NCBI GenBank assembly: GCA_008933705.1
Contig: WBUN01000012.1
Location: 1 to 64,000, forward strand
Direction: 5' to 3'
Origin: Hyphomicrobiaceae bacterium
Lineage (GTDB): Bacteria; Pseudomonadota; Alphaproteobacteria; Rhizobiales; Hyphomicrobiaceae
DNA: 64,000 nt
Shown here: positions 35,327 to 45,211 of the stretch, piece by piece
Numbering within the stretch: the stretch's first letter is position 1
Layout: each line of letters starts with the position of its first letter
Position numbers and translations under genes: made by a program
The notes under the pieces: generated by a model
The model's input: the letters and a program-made list of their open reading frames with translations, nothing else
What the model was told of the DNA's origin: nothing
Databases searched by the model: none

Positions 35327-36697
35327 CTAGGCCAGCAGGCCATGCAATACGGGGGCGAGCGGCAGGTCCGGCCGCAGCATTCGATAGTGCGCCTTGGGCA
35401 CGCCGAACAGCGCATAGATGGTGTTCACCACGGAGCCGACGGTCAGATAGTCCTTGATGTCGAAGGCGTCCGGGTGATCCGGCCGCGGCTTCAAGGCTGC
35501 AAAGTCGAACGGGCGCCCCATCGCCTTCTCAAGGACCGGATCGAGCGCCAGATGCGCCTTCGACACAGTCGCCCTCTCGTCGGGAAGATCGGACGCACCG
35601 ATCACCATGCCGCCGCGTATGCCCTTGCCGCCGATCAGAATGGAGTTCGAGAACTGATTGTGGTTCGTGCCCGTGGCGCCAATCGGCATGTCGGGCGCCC
35701 GCAGAGTGCGGCCGAGTTCGCTCGCTATCATCACCGTGGTGACATCGAAGATGGATCGCTTGGCGTCGAAGGCCGTCTCGCGCAGTCCGTTGAGCAGATC
35801 GGTGATTCTGCCGATCGCGCTGCCGAACAGCTTCGGCTGCGCCAGCGCCTGGTCGGGCGCGTGCACGTCGAACGCCTCGGGAAGCACGTAGATCGCGGAC
35901 CGCGAGATCGAGAGGCGGAAGCACTCCGCGATCAGGGCGAGGGACTGCCGCTCGGCGCTCTCCTCCCGCTTGGGCGCCGTCAGCCGGGCCAGCTTGTGGT
36001 GCACGCGAGGAGCGCCCTCAAGCCCCGCAAGCATGAGGCTTGAGCCGGCGGAGAACCGGCCAGGCTCGACGGCGTTGGCCGCGAGGCGGCTGCGCATGAA
36101 ATCCACTGTGGCGTCGCCGGAGCGCGGAGCCTCGAACTGCTTCAGCCTGGCCGACAGCCCGGCTACGGAGCGCGGCTGCAGCGGCACGACGCCGGAATGG
36201 TTGTCGACGTTGATGAACAGCGGCGCGGTCGGCACGATGGCATCGAGGGATTCCGGCTTGCGGCCGGTTTCCGGCAGATTGAGATGGGGGACGAACGAAT
36301 CGCCGCCGAACGGCTTGCCGGCGAAAAGGAAGTTCATGTTCTGCAGATGGCCGTCGAAGCTCGGCGCCATGTAGACACCGTTGATCACGCTGAACTGGTC
36401 ACGAAAGGCGGCGAGCGGCTTGATCAGCGACGTGGCGAGCGCGGAGACTCCGTTCCTGCCGACCCAAGGGGCCGGCTCCTCGCCCAGATAGTTCTGGATG
36501 CGGCCTGCCTTTGTCATGGAAAGGGGGCGCGCATCGAACATGTAGGAAGAGTCGGCACCGCCATTGAGCACGATGAGCAGGAAGAAATGCGGGTCCGCGT
36601 CGGGCTCGGCGGCGCCGAGGAAGCTGACACGGGGCAGCAGCACCATTCCGGCGCCGAAAGCCCCGAATTTCAGAACGTCGCGTCGCGAGGGGGTCAT
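35327..36697 (-). CDS. DUF1501 exported protein
   Basis: A 456-aa protein with a twin-arginine leader (SRRDVLKFGAFGAGMVLL), so exported folded. The DUF1501 blocks are present: LIVLNGGADSSYMFD near residue 42, VINGVYMA, VTTVMIASELGRTLRAP and the C-terminal GGKGIRGGMVIGA. This family is related to sulfatase/alkaline phosphatase-fold proteins and in Planctomycetes is paired with exported cytochrome c-like DUF1549/1553/1588 proteins. Exactly that pairing occurs here. Its biochemical role has not been established. Confidence 0.88.
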   Translation of the reverse strand: MTPSRRDVLKFGAFGAGMVLLPRVSFLGAAEPDADPHFFLLIVLNGGADSSYMFDARPLSMTKAGRIQNYLGEEPAPWVGRNGVSALATSLIKPLAAFRDQFSVINGVYMAPSFDGHLQNMNFLFAGKPFGGDSFVPHLNLPETGRKPESLDAIVPTAPLFINVDNHSGVVPLQPRSVAGLSARLKQFEAPRSGDATVDFMRSRLAANAVEPGRFSAGSSLMLAGLEGAPRVHHKLARLTAPKREESAERQSLALIAECFRLSISRSAIYVLPEAFDVHAPDQALAQPKLFGSAIGRITDLLNGLRETAFDAKRSIFDVTTVMIASELGRTLRAPDMPIGATGTNHNQFSNSILIGGKGIRGGMVIGASDLPDERATVSKAHLALDPVLEKAMGRPFDFAALKPRPDHPDAFDIKDYLTVGSVVNTIYALFGVPKAHYRMLRPDLPLAPVLHGLLA

Positions 36698-36710
36698 GGC
36701 GTGCCGCCTC

Positions 36711-37286
36711 TCACTTGTGCAGGAGCAAGTAGGGGTTCATGGTGATGGTCAGCGTCATGGCGGCGATCGTCTCGGCTGCCGGCCGGCCGCGATAGGACGG
36801 GCCGAGGAAGAAGTCCCGCCACGCCGCATACTCCCGCTGCGGCGCATTGTGGCCCATGACGCTCCACCAGAACTCCAACAGGACGGCCTCGCTTTGCGCC
36901 TCCGGCGCCGGCCAGGCGCAGAGCTTCCTCAGGATTGCCAGAAAGCGCGGGTGGAACGCGAGCTGCGGGGTGGCGCACGAGTTGCCGACACTCTTGGCAA
37001 ATCCGGACAGCGTGACGTGCCAGATCGCCATGCTGAGGGGATTGGGCAAGCCGTTCTGGAAGCTGTGCTCGGTGCCGAATGTCGTCCAGGTACCGAGGAA
37101 ATCCTCCATGTCCTCGGCCGGAATGAAGCGTTCGAGATCCAAGCTCTCGCCTGGCGCGGCAATGCGCGTCGAAAGCTCCTTGGAAATGGCCGCCCACCCC
37201 TTGAACCGCGACGTCTGGGCTGATGCCGGCGCCGTGAGCAGCCAGAGCGAGTAGATGGCGGTCAGGGCGGCGACCAATGTCTTCAT
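36711..37286 (-). CDS. Exported protein of the DUF1501/cytochrome cassette, unknown
   Basis: A 191-aa protein with a clear signal peptide (LVAALTAIYSLWLLTAPASA, cut before QTSRF). The mature domain is helical and Trp-rich (LGTWTTFGTEHSFQNG, LLEFWWSVMGHNAP, AAWRDFFLG) and has two cysteines (NSCAT, KLCAW). Its ATG overlaps the stop of the di-heme protein by 4 bp, and its stop is 13 bp before the DUF1501 start, so it is a coupled member of the cassette. I know no named family for it. Confidence 0.72.
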   Translation of the reverse strand: MKTLVAALTAIYSLWLLTAPASAQTSRFKGWAAISKELSTRIAAPGESLDLERFIPAEDMEDFLGTWTTFGTEHSFQNGLPNPLSMAIWHVTLSGFAKSVGNSCATPQLAFHPRFLAILRKLCAWPAPEAQSEAVLLEFWWSVMGHNAPQREYAAWRDFFLGPSYRGRPAAETIAAMTLTITMNPYLLLHK

Positions 37287-39325
37287 GGACCATCCCCCTT
37301 GGACAGGCGGCCGAGCTCCTGCTGCGCCCAGAGGTAGAGCTCCTGGCGCTCCTGGCTCGACATGATCTTGTTCTTGGGCATGCGCCTTTTCGGATTCGAG
37401 GAGGAGAGCCGATCCAGGATCCGGGTCAGCGTGTCGTGCGCCGGTAGCTGCTGCATATCATGATCGAGATGAGGGAAGGTCTGATTCCTGCCGTCCGGAG
37501 CCAGGATCCACGCACCGAGATCGAGGTTGGCGCCGCCGTCATAGACCGTACCGTGACACTGGCCGCAGTTCCTCTGGAGGATGAACGCAACCCTGCACGG
37601 CGGCCCGCGCGTGGGCTTTGCATCCGGGCCATGATCGTAGCATTGCTGCGGGTCCGGGTTGCGAGCGTGGAAGGTCTGGCTCTGCAGGATGCGCACGATG
37701 GTGCTCTTCATCGCCGCGGAGGAGCTGACCGCGGCTTCCGCCTCGAAGGCCTTGGTCAGGTAGTCCAGATATCCGCCGTCGATGGTTTGGTTCTCAGCCG
37801 TTATATACTCGAAGAGCCGTTTGACGAGGCAGCGTTTGGCCTCGGGCGCCTGGCGAATGATCTTCGACAGATCGCCCAGCGTCTCCCCATAGCTGTTCTG
37901 GCTCTCCCAGCGCGGGGAGCGAACGTAGGCTATGTTCCATTTGCGGCTCGAACTCTTGCGGGCACGCCAAGTGGCCTCGTACTTCTGCCGGCTCACGTCG
38001 GCGAGGTCGTCGAAGATGATGGTCGACGAGCGGGTATAGTCGTAGAACTGCGCCCCGTATTTCCGGAAGAAGCCGCCCATCGGATCGAGCTTGTAGTGGC
38101 AGGCAAAGCATGACGTGTCCGAGCCGTGTGCACCGCCGATATGCTCCTGCGGGTCCTCGAACCCGACAGGCGTCAGGTCATCGCAGAAGAAGCGCCTCAG
38201 GATGTAGGCGGCCCGCTTGCGGTTGAAGTTCGTCGAGGAGTTCTGCAGGGAGATGGCCTGCTCGAAACCAAATGCCAGCCATTTCTCCTTGGCGGGAAAA
38301 GCGCTCAAGTCCACCGCCTTGAAGTCGAGAACGGACTGCGGCCGGTAGACCGCGGGCTCGAACTTGAAGATCTCCGCGAAGGCCCGGCTGAACCGGCCTG
38401 ATGCGCTCTGAGCGGCGGTCGTGATCCGCCTCGTATCGGCCTGGGCCCACGATCGGCCAGTGCACCCCTCCTTGGCAGCTCGCTCCAGTGCATCGAATGG
38501 CCACGATATGACCTGCCCCCTGATGAGCGCAAAAATTTCGATGTCGTTGAACGCCCGATAAACCCTGTTGGTCAGCTCCGTCCGTCGCGCCACGATATCA
38601 CTCAGCTTCCTGCAGAGCTCCTGTCCGGCAGAGCGTGTTGCCGCGGAGGCAGGGCTGATGAGGTCATCGAATACCGCCTGCAGCTCGGCGACGGCCTTGC
38701 GCCGCAACTGATCGGGCGCAAGACCCGCATCCTCCGCTGCCAGCGCTTCCTCGAGAGGCTCGCTGCGCAGAGGCGCCATGAAGAATTCGCCCTCGAGATC
38801 GAACAGCTTGAAATAGTCGCCGCCCTGGAGCAGCGCCTGAGATGCAGCGACCGCGTTGGCAAAGTCGAAGGCATAGATGCTGTAGGCGCCATCGATCTTG
38901 AGCTCGTCGGCTTTGTAGCCGAGGAAGAACATGTTGAAGTCGAGGATCGCGTCGCCAAAGCGCGGGTCGCTCATGAAACGGCGCGCGATCTCTTCCTCGG
39001 ACAACTGCAGCAGCGCATCGACATCGTCGTCGGGGCCGAGCCCTGCGCCCCCGCGCAGAAGGCGCGCCGTCTTCTCGATCCACCACCGTCTCTCCCAAAG
39101 GGGATCGTCGGGCAACTTGACGGACAGCAGATTCTGCTTGGCGGCCGACGGCGAGCTCTTGAACGCAGTCGCGACATTGGAGGCCAGTGCTGGAGGGCGA
39201 ACCTGGCTGGCCGTCAGCGAGGCCGCCATCACCGCAAGCAAAATGGCACACGCAAGGCCAATGCGGCTTGCGAGCCCACCTGTGAGTTTCACCAACGACC
39301 TCCAGAGTCGACCGTCTTGGCTCAT
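37283..39325 (-). CDS. Planctomycete-type exported di-heme protein (DUF1588/DUF1592-like)
   Basis: About 680 aa with an N-terminal membrane or signal segment (IGLACAILLAVMAASLTAS). It carries two c-type heme motifs: CFACHYKLDPMG near residue 404, the signature of the DUF1588 region in planctomycete cytochromes, and CGQCHG near 585. The latter is followed by GGANLDLGAW, as in planctomycete cytochrome C domains. It is likely periplasmic or membrane-anchored, with hemes attached by the Ccm system. ATG 39325 is preferred over TTG 39337. First gene of the cassette on the minus strand. Substrate and electron partner are unknown; the family in Planctomycetes is tied to polysaccharide or sulfate-ester degradation by context. 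Confidence 0.85.
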   Translation of the reverse strand: MSQDGRLWRSLVKLTGGLASRIGLACAILLAVMAASLTASQVRPPALASNVATAFKSSPSAAKQNLLSVKLPDDPLWERRWWIEKTARLLRGGAGLGPDDDVDALLQLSEEEIARRFMSDPRFGDAILDFNMFFLGYKADELKIDGAYSIYAFDFANAVAASQALLQGGDYFKLFDLEGEFFMAPLRSEPLEEALAAEDAGLAPDQLRRKAVAELQAVFDDLISPASAATRSAGQELCRKLSDIVARRTELTNRVYRAFNDIEIFALIRGQVISWPFDALERAAKEGCTGRSWAQADTRRITTAAQSASGRFSRAFAEIFKFEPAVYRPQSVLDFKAVDLSAFPAKEKWLAFGFEQAISLQNSSTNFNRKRAAYILRRFFCDDLTPVGFEDPQEHIGGAHGSDTSCFACHYKLDPMGGFFRKYGAQFYDYTRSSTIIFDDLADVSRQKYEATWRARKSSSRKWNIAYVRSPRWESQNSYGETLGDLSKIIRQAPEAKRCLVKRLFEYITAENQTIDGGYLDYLTKAFEAEAAVSSSAAMKSTIVRILQSQTFHARNPDPQQCYDHGPDAKPTRGPPCRVAFILQRNCGQCHGTVYDGGANLDLGAWILAPDGRNQTFPHLDHDMQQLPAHDTLTRILDRLSSSNPKRRMPKNKIMSSQERQELYLWAQQELGRLSKGDGP

Positions 39326-39730
39326 GCCGCCGGGCAACCTCGGCCCGGTCTCCCTCTGTCTGCCTCGGCGGCTGCGACCGGACTGTTGCCTATCGCAAGT
39401 GCGCCGGCAACCACAGAGCCGTGAACTTCCAACACCTTAGTCGTTGTCCGCAATGGCCTGCGTGCACCGGCGGGGCCGATGAGCGGCCCGCTGTGGCGCG
39501 ACGGCATCGCGTCGAGGTGTCGCCAAACAGCGTCCAGCACGTGATCGCCGGCGCAAAGGCCACAACGATCGAGCCACCGCGGGCTACGTGATCAAGGGCG
39601 ACCAATGAGCCAAGGTGCGTGGTCGATCCAACACGAGATAACGCTTAACCTTGGCGCCACCCGAAGGCCGCGCCATAACCCCTGCTCGCATATCATCTCC
39701 GGCAGCATCCGCAGCCATCCGGGAGCCATC
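39326..39730. other. Intergenic region without a supported gene
   Basis: 405 bp between the divergent di-heme protein gene and the small membrane protein at 39731. Open frames here are short and antisense-like. The region presumably holds both promoters, but I see no convincing -35/-10 pair or palindrome. Confidence 0.5.
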
Positions 39731-39997
39731 GTGCGCAATCCTCTTCATCTGCTACCCGATGCCGCCACCGCGGCGATCCACGCCGGCTCAATAGGCGTTG
39801 CAGCCGGTGTTGTCGGATGTGCTGTCGCCGGCAATCTTGCCTCTGGCGCGCGGGCCGCGTTGGTCGGCTTCCTGAGCGCGGGCGCGCTCTTCGGCTACAG
39901 ACTCTACAGGATCCACCATCCGCGGCGGGCATTTCTCGATGCCCCCTACCTGCGTGGCGGACCCGCAGCCGAAGCGCACGTCGAGATCAAGTCGTGA
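39731..39997 (+). CDS. Small membrane protein, unknown function
   Basis: An 88-aa protein from GTG 39731, which has GGGAG 6 bases upstream; a longer frame from 39605 adds Arg/His-rich sequence. The Gly/Ala-rich helix pair (AIHAGSIGVAAGVVGCAVAG and ARAALVGFLSAGALFGYRL) suggests two membrane spans with GxxxG-like packing. A basic tail follows (YRIHHPRRAF). No family recognised. Confidence 0.5.
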   Translation: MRNPLHLLPDAATAAIHAGSIGVAAGVVGCAVAGNLASGARAALVGFLSAGALFGYRLYRIHHPRRAFLDAPYLRGGPAAEAHVEIKS

Positions 39998-40074
39998 GCC
40001 CCTCCGGTGCGGTCGAGGTCGCGCACTTCGCTCAGAGCATGCCGCGAGCACGGGCGGATCGATCGACAATTTTG

Positions 40075-41820
40075 TCAGACGCCCCGCCGCTTTCGCTCTG
40101 CCTCGTCCCAGGCCGTCAAAGCTTGAAAATCGTAGACGAAGCCCAGCCCTTTCCGCGCATCCGATGAGACGACGGACTGGGAGGTGACGACGTCGACCAA
40201 TGCCGGTGCGTTGTCCAGCGCCCTCTCGAGCGCCTGCTGCAAATCCCCCGGTCGCTCGACGCGTTCTCCGTGCGCCCCCAGCGCGCGGGCCAGCGCCGCA
40301 TAGTCGGAGTGGCGCAGCGTGGTGCCGACCACGCGGCCGCCGTAGTTCATCTCCTGGTCGAGGCGCTCGATATTCCAGGCCGCGTTGTTGGATACAACAA
40401 AGACGACCTTGGCCCCGTGCCGTACGGCGGTGTCGATCTCCATGGCGTTGATGCCGAATGCGCCATCGCCGTTGACGGAAATGACTTGCCGGTCCGGCAT
40501 CGCCAGAGCCGCCGCGACTGCGAAGGGAACGCCCACGCCGAGGCAGCCGAAGGCGCCAGCATCCATGTAGGTCCTGGCCTGCAGGCCGGTGCGCGCAAAG
40601 CTGAGCAGATCGCCGCCATCCGCGATGCCGATGTAGTCGGTATCTGCAACCACCGCGATGGCGTCGAAGATCGCCCGTGGATGGATCTTGCCGTCACTGC
40701 CTGTCGTCTGCCGGCCGCTCTCGGCCGCGCTTTTCGCTATCCGCTCGGAATGCCGCCCGCGCAGCTTGCCTGCCCAGGCCTTGTCGATACCGGGCTCGCG
40801 GTTGCCGGCCGCCTGCAGCATTGCCTCGAGCGCAAGGTGCGGCGAGGCCAGTAGCTCCGGTTGGCCCCTCCGGTTATCGATCAGCTCGCCGGGCACATCC
40901 GACAGGCGGATGAAGCGTGCATGAGGGAAGACGGCCGGCGATCCATAGCCGACCTGGTAGTCGAGCTTGCGGCCAACCACCAGCACCACATCGGCATCCG
41001 TCATTGCCGCGGCGCGCACGGCTGCCGCGGTCGAGGGATGATCGGCCGGCACCAGGCCGCGACTTTCCTGTGTGTCGAGATAGAGGGCACCGGTGGCGTC
41101 GAGGAAACGGAGCAGCGCAGCGCCCGCTCCTCTTGCACCCCTGCCGGTGATGACCAGCGGACGCTTCGCCGACCAGAAGACGTCGACGGCTTCGGCGACG
41201 GTTGCCGGGTCGGGGGGGATGGTGCGCTGCGGCTTGGCCTGCATCCACTCGTCCAGCACAAGCTGCGGCAAGACCGGCGTGCGCAGGACATCGGTCGGGA
41301 TCTCGATGTAGACAGGTCCAGGCTCGCCCGCGTAGCCGGTCGCACAACCGACAGCCTCGTCCAGCTCGCGCACGACCTGCTCGGGCACGCGCGCCGTGCG
41401 CGCGTAGCGGGTGACCGGCCGCAGGATGTCGACGTGGGGAATGTCCTGCAGGGGGCCCATGTTGGCCTGTGGCCGCGACGTGCACCCTCCGATCAACAGC
41501 ACCGGAGCGCGTGCCAGCGATGCGTTGGCCATCGCCGTGACCGTATTGGTCACACCGGGGCCCGCCGTCACCATGGCGACGCCGAATTGGCCCGTGAGCT
41601 CGGCATGGGCGTGCGCCATGTGCACGGCGGCCCCTTCATCTCTCACGTCGATGATGCGGATGCCGAGCCGGGCGACGTGATCCCAGATGGGCTGGATATG
41701 GCCGCCCTGCAGCCCGAAGATGCGGTCGATGCCGCGCGCTTTGAGGAAGCGTGCGATCCATGACGCGCAAGTGCGCTCATCGGCATTCAGATCTTGCCGC
41801 ACATCGGATCCCTGGCTCAT
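40075..41820 (-). CDS. ThDP-dependent acetolactate synthase-like enzyme
   Basis: 581 aa in the three-domain ThDP enzyme layout. The N-terminal PYR domain has the activating Glu in [12 protein letters not shown], then a central Rossmann-like domain. The C-terminal PP domain has the cofactor motif [19 protein letters not shown] to NNAAWN. These enzymes cleave or join 2-keto or 2-hydroxyacyl compounds. It resembles the ilvB/2-hydroxyacyl-CoA lyase/oxalyl-CoA decarboxylase group. The acyl-CoA synthetase gene 15 bp upstream makes a CoA-linked substrate more likely than acetolactate. No small regulatory subunit gene is near. Reaction unproven. Confidence 0.85.
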   Translation of the reverse strand: MSQGSDVRQDLNADERTCASWIARFLKARGIDRIFGLQGGHIQPIWDHVARLGIRIIDVRDEGAAVHMAHAHAELTGQFGVAMVTAGPGVTNTVTAMANASLARAPVLLIGGCTSRPQANMGPLQDIPHVDILRPVTRYARTARVPEQVVRELDEAVGCATGYAGEPGPVYIEIPTDVLRTPVLPQLVLDEWMQAKPQRTIPPDPATVAEAVDVFWSAKRPLVITGRGARGAGAALLRFLDATGALYLDTQESRGLVPADHPSTAAAVRAAAMTDADVVLVVGRKLDYQVGYGSPAVFPHARFIRLSDVPGELIDNRRGQPELLASPHLALEAMLQAAGNREPGIDKAWAGKLRGRHSERIAKSAAESGRQTTGSDGKIHPRAIFDAIAVVADTDYIGIADGGDLLSFARTGLQARTYMDAGAFGCLGVGVPFAVAAALAMPDRQVISVNGDGAFGINAMEIDTAVRHGAKVVFVVSNNAAWNIERLDQEMNYGGRVVGTTLRHSDYAALARALGAHGERVERPGDLQQALERALDNAPALVDVVTSQSVVSSDARKGLGFVYDFQALTAWDEAERKRRGV

Positions 41821-41835
41821 CGGTGTCCTCGCAAC

Positions 41836-43407
41836 TCAGTTGTTCTGATTGGCTTCGGCCTGATGCTGCGCGCGCAGCACGCGGTGCAGAATCTTTCCGG
41901 TGCCGGTTCTTGGCATCTCGTCCTCGCGAATGAAGGACACCGATCTCGGCCGCTTGTGGCCTGCCATGCGGTCCTTGCACCAGTCGAGGATTTCCTCCTG
42001 CGTCGGCGTCTCGCCGTCTTTGGCAATGATCACCGCGTGCACGCGCTCGCCCCATTTTGCGTCGCTGACGCCGATGATGGCCACGTCCTGCACCTTCGGG
42101 TGGCCGCCCAGGATCGATTCGACCTCGGACGGATAGACGTTCTCGCCGCCGGAGATGATCATGTTGCTCTTGCGATCGACGAGATAGATGAAGCCGTCCT
42201 CGTCGCGTCTGGCGAGGTCGCCGACGGTGCAATAGCCGTCCCGGAACGCCTCCCTGGTCTTGTCGGGAAGCTTCCAGTAGCCGTCGAAGGTGTAGGCGTT
42301 GCAGGAGTAGAGCTCGCCAGGCTGGCCGTCCGGCACGTCATTGCCATCGGCATCGAGCAGTCGCACCGGCCGCGACCCGACACACTCGCGCCCCACCGAG
42401 CCGAGTTTGGACAGCTGCTCCTCAGGATGCAGCATCGTCACCCAGCCGGCCTCGGTCGAGCCGTAAAGCTCGAACAGGCCCGAATTCTTGAAGTAATCCA
42501 TGATCGCCAGCTTGGTGTCGCGGCGGGCGGGTGCCGAGGAGATCATCAGCTTGGTGACCGCATCGACGTTGCAGCGGCCGCGCACCGCTTCGGGCAGGCC
42601 GAGCATCATGATGTAGTGCGTGGGAACGAGAGATGTGAAGGTCGCCCCGCGCTCGGCGAGCGTGCGCACCAGATGCTCCGGATCGAAGCTCTTCCTGCTG
42701 TAGACGGTGCAGGCCGCACCGCAGTAGAGGAACGCGCCGAAGAAGAACAGCGAGTTGGCGTGGCACATGGGCATGACCAGCAGCGCGCTGTCGCTGCGAC
42801 CGAGGCCCATTTCCACCTCCGTCACCAGCGACAGCAAGGCGCTGCCCCGATGGCTGCGGATGGCGCCCTTGGGCTTACCGGTTGTCCCGGAGGTGTACAT
42901 CAGCGTCCAGGGATCGCCGGCCTCGACATCGACCCGCGGCGGCGCATCGCTCGCGTTGGCAATGAGGTCTTCGTAGGCCCTGTATCCCGCGGGGCAACGC
43001 CCTGTGCCAAACACGATGAAGTTGCGGGCGGGAATGGGCAGGTCTGCGCGCACGGATTCGAGCGTCGCCAGCAGGTCATCCTGGACGATGAAAGCCCTGG
43101 CCTCGCAATTCTCGGCGACGTAGCGGATTTCCGGTCCGACCAGCCGGAAGTTGACAGGGACGGCGATCAGCCCTGCCATGGCGGTGGCCGCATAGATCTC
43201 CAGCCACTCCATGCAATTGTAGGCGAGGACGCAGACGCGATCGCCCTTGACGAGCCCGATGCCGCCCAAGGCGTTCGCCAGGCGGCATGCGCGTTGGTGC
43301 CAAAGGCGGAACGTCATCTCCCGTTCGAGGTCACGGGCGCCGATCTTCTCCGGGAACCGGCGCGCGCAGCCTTCGAGCGCGTCAGCGATGTTGGCAAGCT
43401 GGGTCAC
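41836..43407 (-). CDS. AMP-forming acyl-CoA synthetase
   Basis: A 523-aa ANL-superfamily ligase that would activate a carboxylic acid with ATP and CoA. Motifs: P-loop YTSGTTGKPKG near residue 173, the YGSTEAGW adenylate motif, GDLARRDEDGFIYLVDRKSN hinge and the C-terminal catalytic Lys in PRTGTGKILHR. GTG 43407 has a GGGGAGG site 6 bases upstream. Located before the ThDP enzyme gene in the same operon, it probably supplies that enzyme with a CoA thioester. The chain length or aromatic nature of the acid is not evident. Confidence 0.9.
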   Translation of the reverse strand: MTQLANIADALEGCARRFPEKIGARDLEREMTFRLWHQRACRLANALGGIGLVKGDRVCVLAYNCMEWLEIYAATAMAGLIAVPVNFRLVGPEIRYVAENCEARAFIVQDDLLATLESVRADLPIPARNFIVFGTGRCPAGYRAYEDLIANASDAPPRVDVEAGDPWTLMYTSGTTGKPKGAIRSHRGSALLSLVTEVEMGLGRSDSALLVMPMCHANSLFFFGAFLYCGAACTVYSRKSFDPEHLVRTLAERGATFTSLVPTHYIMMLGLPEAVRGRCNVDAVTKLMISSAPARRDTKLAIMDYFKNSGLFELYGSTEAGWVTMLHPEEQLSKLGSVGRECVGSRPVRLLDADGNDVPDGQPGELYSCNAYTFDGYWKLPDKTREAFRDGYCTVGDLARRDEDGFIYLVDRKSNMIISGGENVYPSEVESILGGHPKVQDVAIIGVSDAKWGERVHAVIIAKDGETPTQEEILDWCKDRMAGHKRPRSVSFIREDEMPRTGTGKILHRVLRAQHQAEANQNN

Positions 43408-43651
43408 GTCGGACCTCCCCTGTGTTGCGCCAAGGTAGGCCGGGTGTGGGGGAGGTCAGGCACCTTGGGCATCGATTTCCTCTTTCTTCTCCGCACTCTT
43501 CTAATGACGGCGCGGCTGCCGACAAGCATGCCTCATCGCGCTCTCCCCGGCCTTGAGGACAGCTCCAGGCGAGCTTGATTTTTCCTCCGGAAGGCGATGA
43601 TTTATGGGCTCCGGCCGTCGTGCTGCACTGCCGCGGACATTCGGGGAGCGG

Positions 43652-45196
43652 ATGGTATTTGTCTTTGACGAGTATTGCCTGGACAGCGACCGGCGCGAGC
43701 TTCGGCGGGGCAGCAAGCTGATTGCGCTCGAGCCCCAGGTCTTCGATTTGCTGGTCTACCTGGTACAGAACAGAAACCGAGTGGTCAGCAAGGACGATGT
43801 GCTGGCCGCCGTCTGGGCAGGCCGGGCCGTCTCGGAGTCGACCTTGACCAGCCGGATGAACTCCGTGCGGTCGGCCATCGGCGATACGGGCGAGCAGCAG
43901 CGGCTGGTCCGCACCATTCCCCGCAAGGGCTTTCGTTTCGTGGGAGACGTGCGGGAGGAAGGCGTCGGTGCCCCGGCAGGTGCGTCGGGGCGGGTTGCGG
44001 CCAGACTGCCCGACAAGCCGTCGATCGCAGTGCTCCCGTTCACCAACATGTCAGGAGACCCCGAGCAGGAGTATTTCAGCGACGGCATCAGCGAGGAGAT
44101 CATCACAGCTCTCTCACGCCTGCACTGGTTCTTCGTGATCGCCAGGAACTCCACCTTCGTCTACAAGGGCAAGGCGCACGACGTGAAGCAGGTGGGCCGC
44201 GAGCTGGGCGTGCGCTATATCCTGGAGGGGAGCGTGCGCAAGAGCGGCCGGCGCGTCCGCGTCACGAGCCAGCTCTTGGATGCGAACACTGGCAGCCACA
44301 TCTGGTCGGAGCGGTATGACCGCGAATTGACCGATATCTTCGCCGTCCAGGATGAGATCACGGCCAGCGTCACCGCTGCGATCGAGCCGAAGCTCCTGGC
44401 GGCCGAGGGACTGCGGGCCGAAAGGCGATCGGCCGACGACCTCGATGCCTGGGATCTGGTCGCGCGCGCCCTCTCCTACTTCTGGAAGTTCACGGCGGCC
44501 GACAGTGCAACCGCCATTGCCATCCTGCGCCAGGCCGTCGGGCAGTATCCGAACTACGCGCCTGCACACAGCATGCTGGCTTGCGCGCTGCTTGTCTCAT
44601 CGTACGTGGGCTGGACGCCGCCGGGAAGCGAGCGGGAGCTGGCCGCCACGCTCGCACATCGTGCCGTCGCGCTCGACGACGACGACCCCTGGGCGCATGT
44701 GGCTCTCGGCATTCTTGCGCTTACCGGCCGGCAGACGGACGAGGCGATCCGCTACTTCGGCGCCGCTCTCGACCTCAATCCGAACTTTGCAACCGCTGCC
44801 GGCTTCGTCGGCTTCACTCTGGCGCTCGACGGCCAGTCGGAGGACGCACTGCGCCAGTTCGAGCGCGCGATGCGGATCAGCCCGCGCGACCCGTTCAACA
44901 GTTTCTTCTTCGCGGGCATCGCCGTTGCCCACTATCTGAGCGGGCACTTCGCGGACGCCGTCAAATGGGCGCGACAGGCCGTGCAGCTGCGGCCGGGCTA
45001 TCTGGGCGGACATCGCATACTGTGCGCCAGCCTCGCCAAGGCGGGGCAGATCGACGAGGCGAGAGCCGCCATGGCCACGCTGCGGCGGTTGATGCCGGAC
45101 ATGTCGACAGCCTCGATCAGGCAATCGGTGCCCTATACGGCGAGGACCATCGACAGATTTCTGGAGGGCTTGCGCGCGGCAGGCCTGTCGGAGTGA
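43652..45196 (+). CDS. Winged-helix regulator with TolB-like and TPR domains
   Basis: A 514-aa protein in three parts. Residues 1-95 are an OmpR/CadC-type DNA-binding domain (LEPQVFDLLVYLVQNRNRVVSKDDVLAAVW, RTIPRKGFRFVGDV). Residues 125-240 are a TolB N-like domain (SIAVLPFTNMSGDPEQEYFSDGISEEI). Residues about 270-500 are tetratricopeptide repeats (ILRQAVGQYPNYAPAHSMLA, AIRYFGAALDLNPNF). This architecture is common in rhizobial regulators and adenylate cyclase homologues. There is no receiver or cyclase domain, so the signal is probably a bound partner. ATG 43652 abuts the domain; ATG 43604 is an alternative. It is divergent from the acyl-CoA synthetase operon, a possible target. Confidence 0.85.
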   Translation: MVFVFDEYCLDSDRRELRRGSKLIALEPQVFDLLVYLVQNRNRVVSKDDVLAAVWAGRAVSESTLTSRMNSVRSAIGDTGEQQRLVRTIPRKGFRFVGDVREEGVGAPAGASGRVAARLPDKPSIAVLPFTNMSGDPEQEYFSDGISEEIITALSRLHWFFVIARNSTFVYKGKAHDVKQVGRELGVRYILEGSVRKSGRRVRVTSQLLDANTGSHIWSERYDRELTDIFAVQDEITASVTAAIEPKLLAAEGLRAERRSADDLDAWDLVARALSYFWKFTAADSATAIAILRQAVGQYPNYAPAHSMLACALLVSSYVGWTPPGSERELAATLAHRAVALDDDDPWAHVALGILALTGRQTDEAIRYFGAALDLNPNFATAAGFVGFTLALDGQSEDALRQFERAMRISPRDPFNSFFFAGIAVAHYLSGHFADAVKWARQAVQLRPGYLGGHRILCASLAKAGQIDEARAAMATLRRLMPDMSTASIRQSVPYTARTIDRFLEGLRAAGLSE

Positions 45197-45211
45197 GTCC
45201 CGCCGGACATG

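Noticed and set aside
40075..41820. Annotation of the ThDP enzyme as acetolactate synthase for branched-chain amino acids
   Set aside because: No small subunit or ilv genes nearby and an acyl-CoA synthetase in the same operon; left as a general ThDP enzyme.
41794..43578. 594-codon plus-strand frame across the acyl-CoA synthetase
   Set aside because: Antisense to a canonical AMP-forming synthetase; composition not protein-like.
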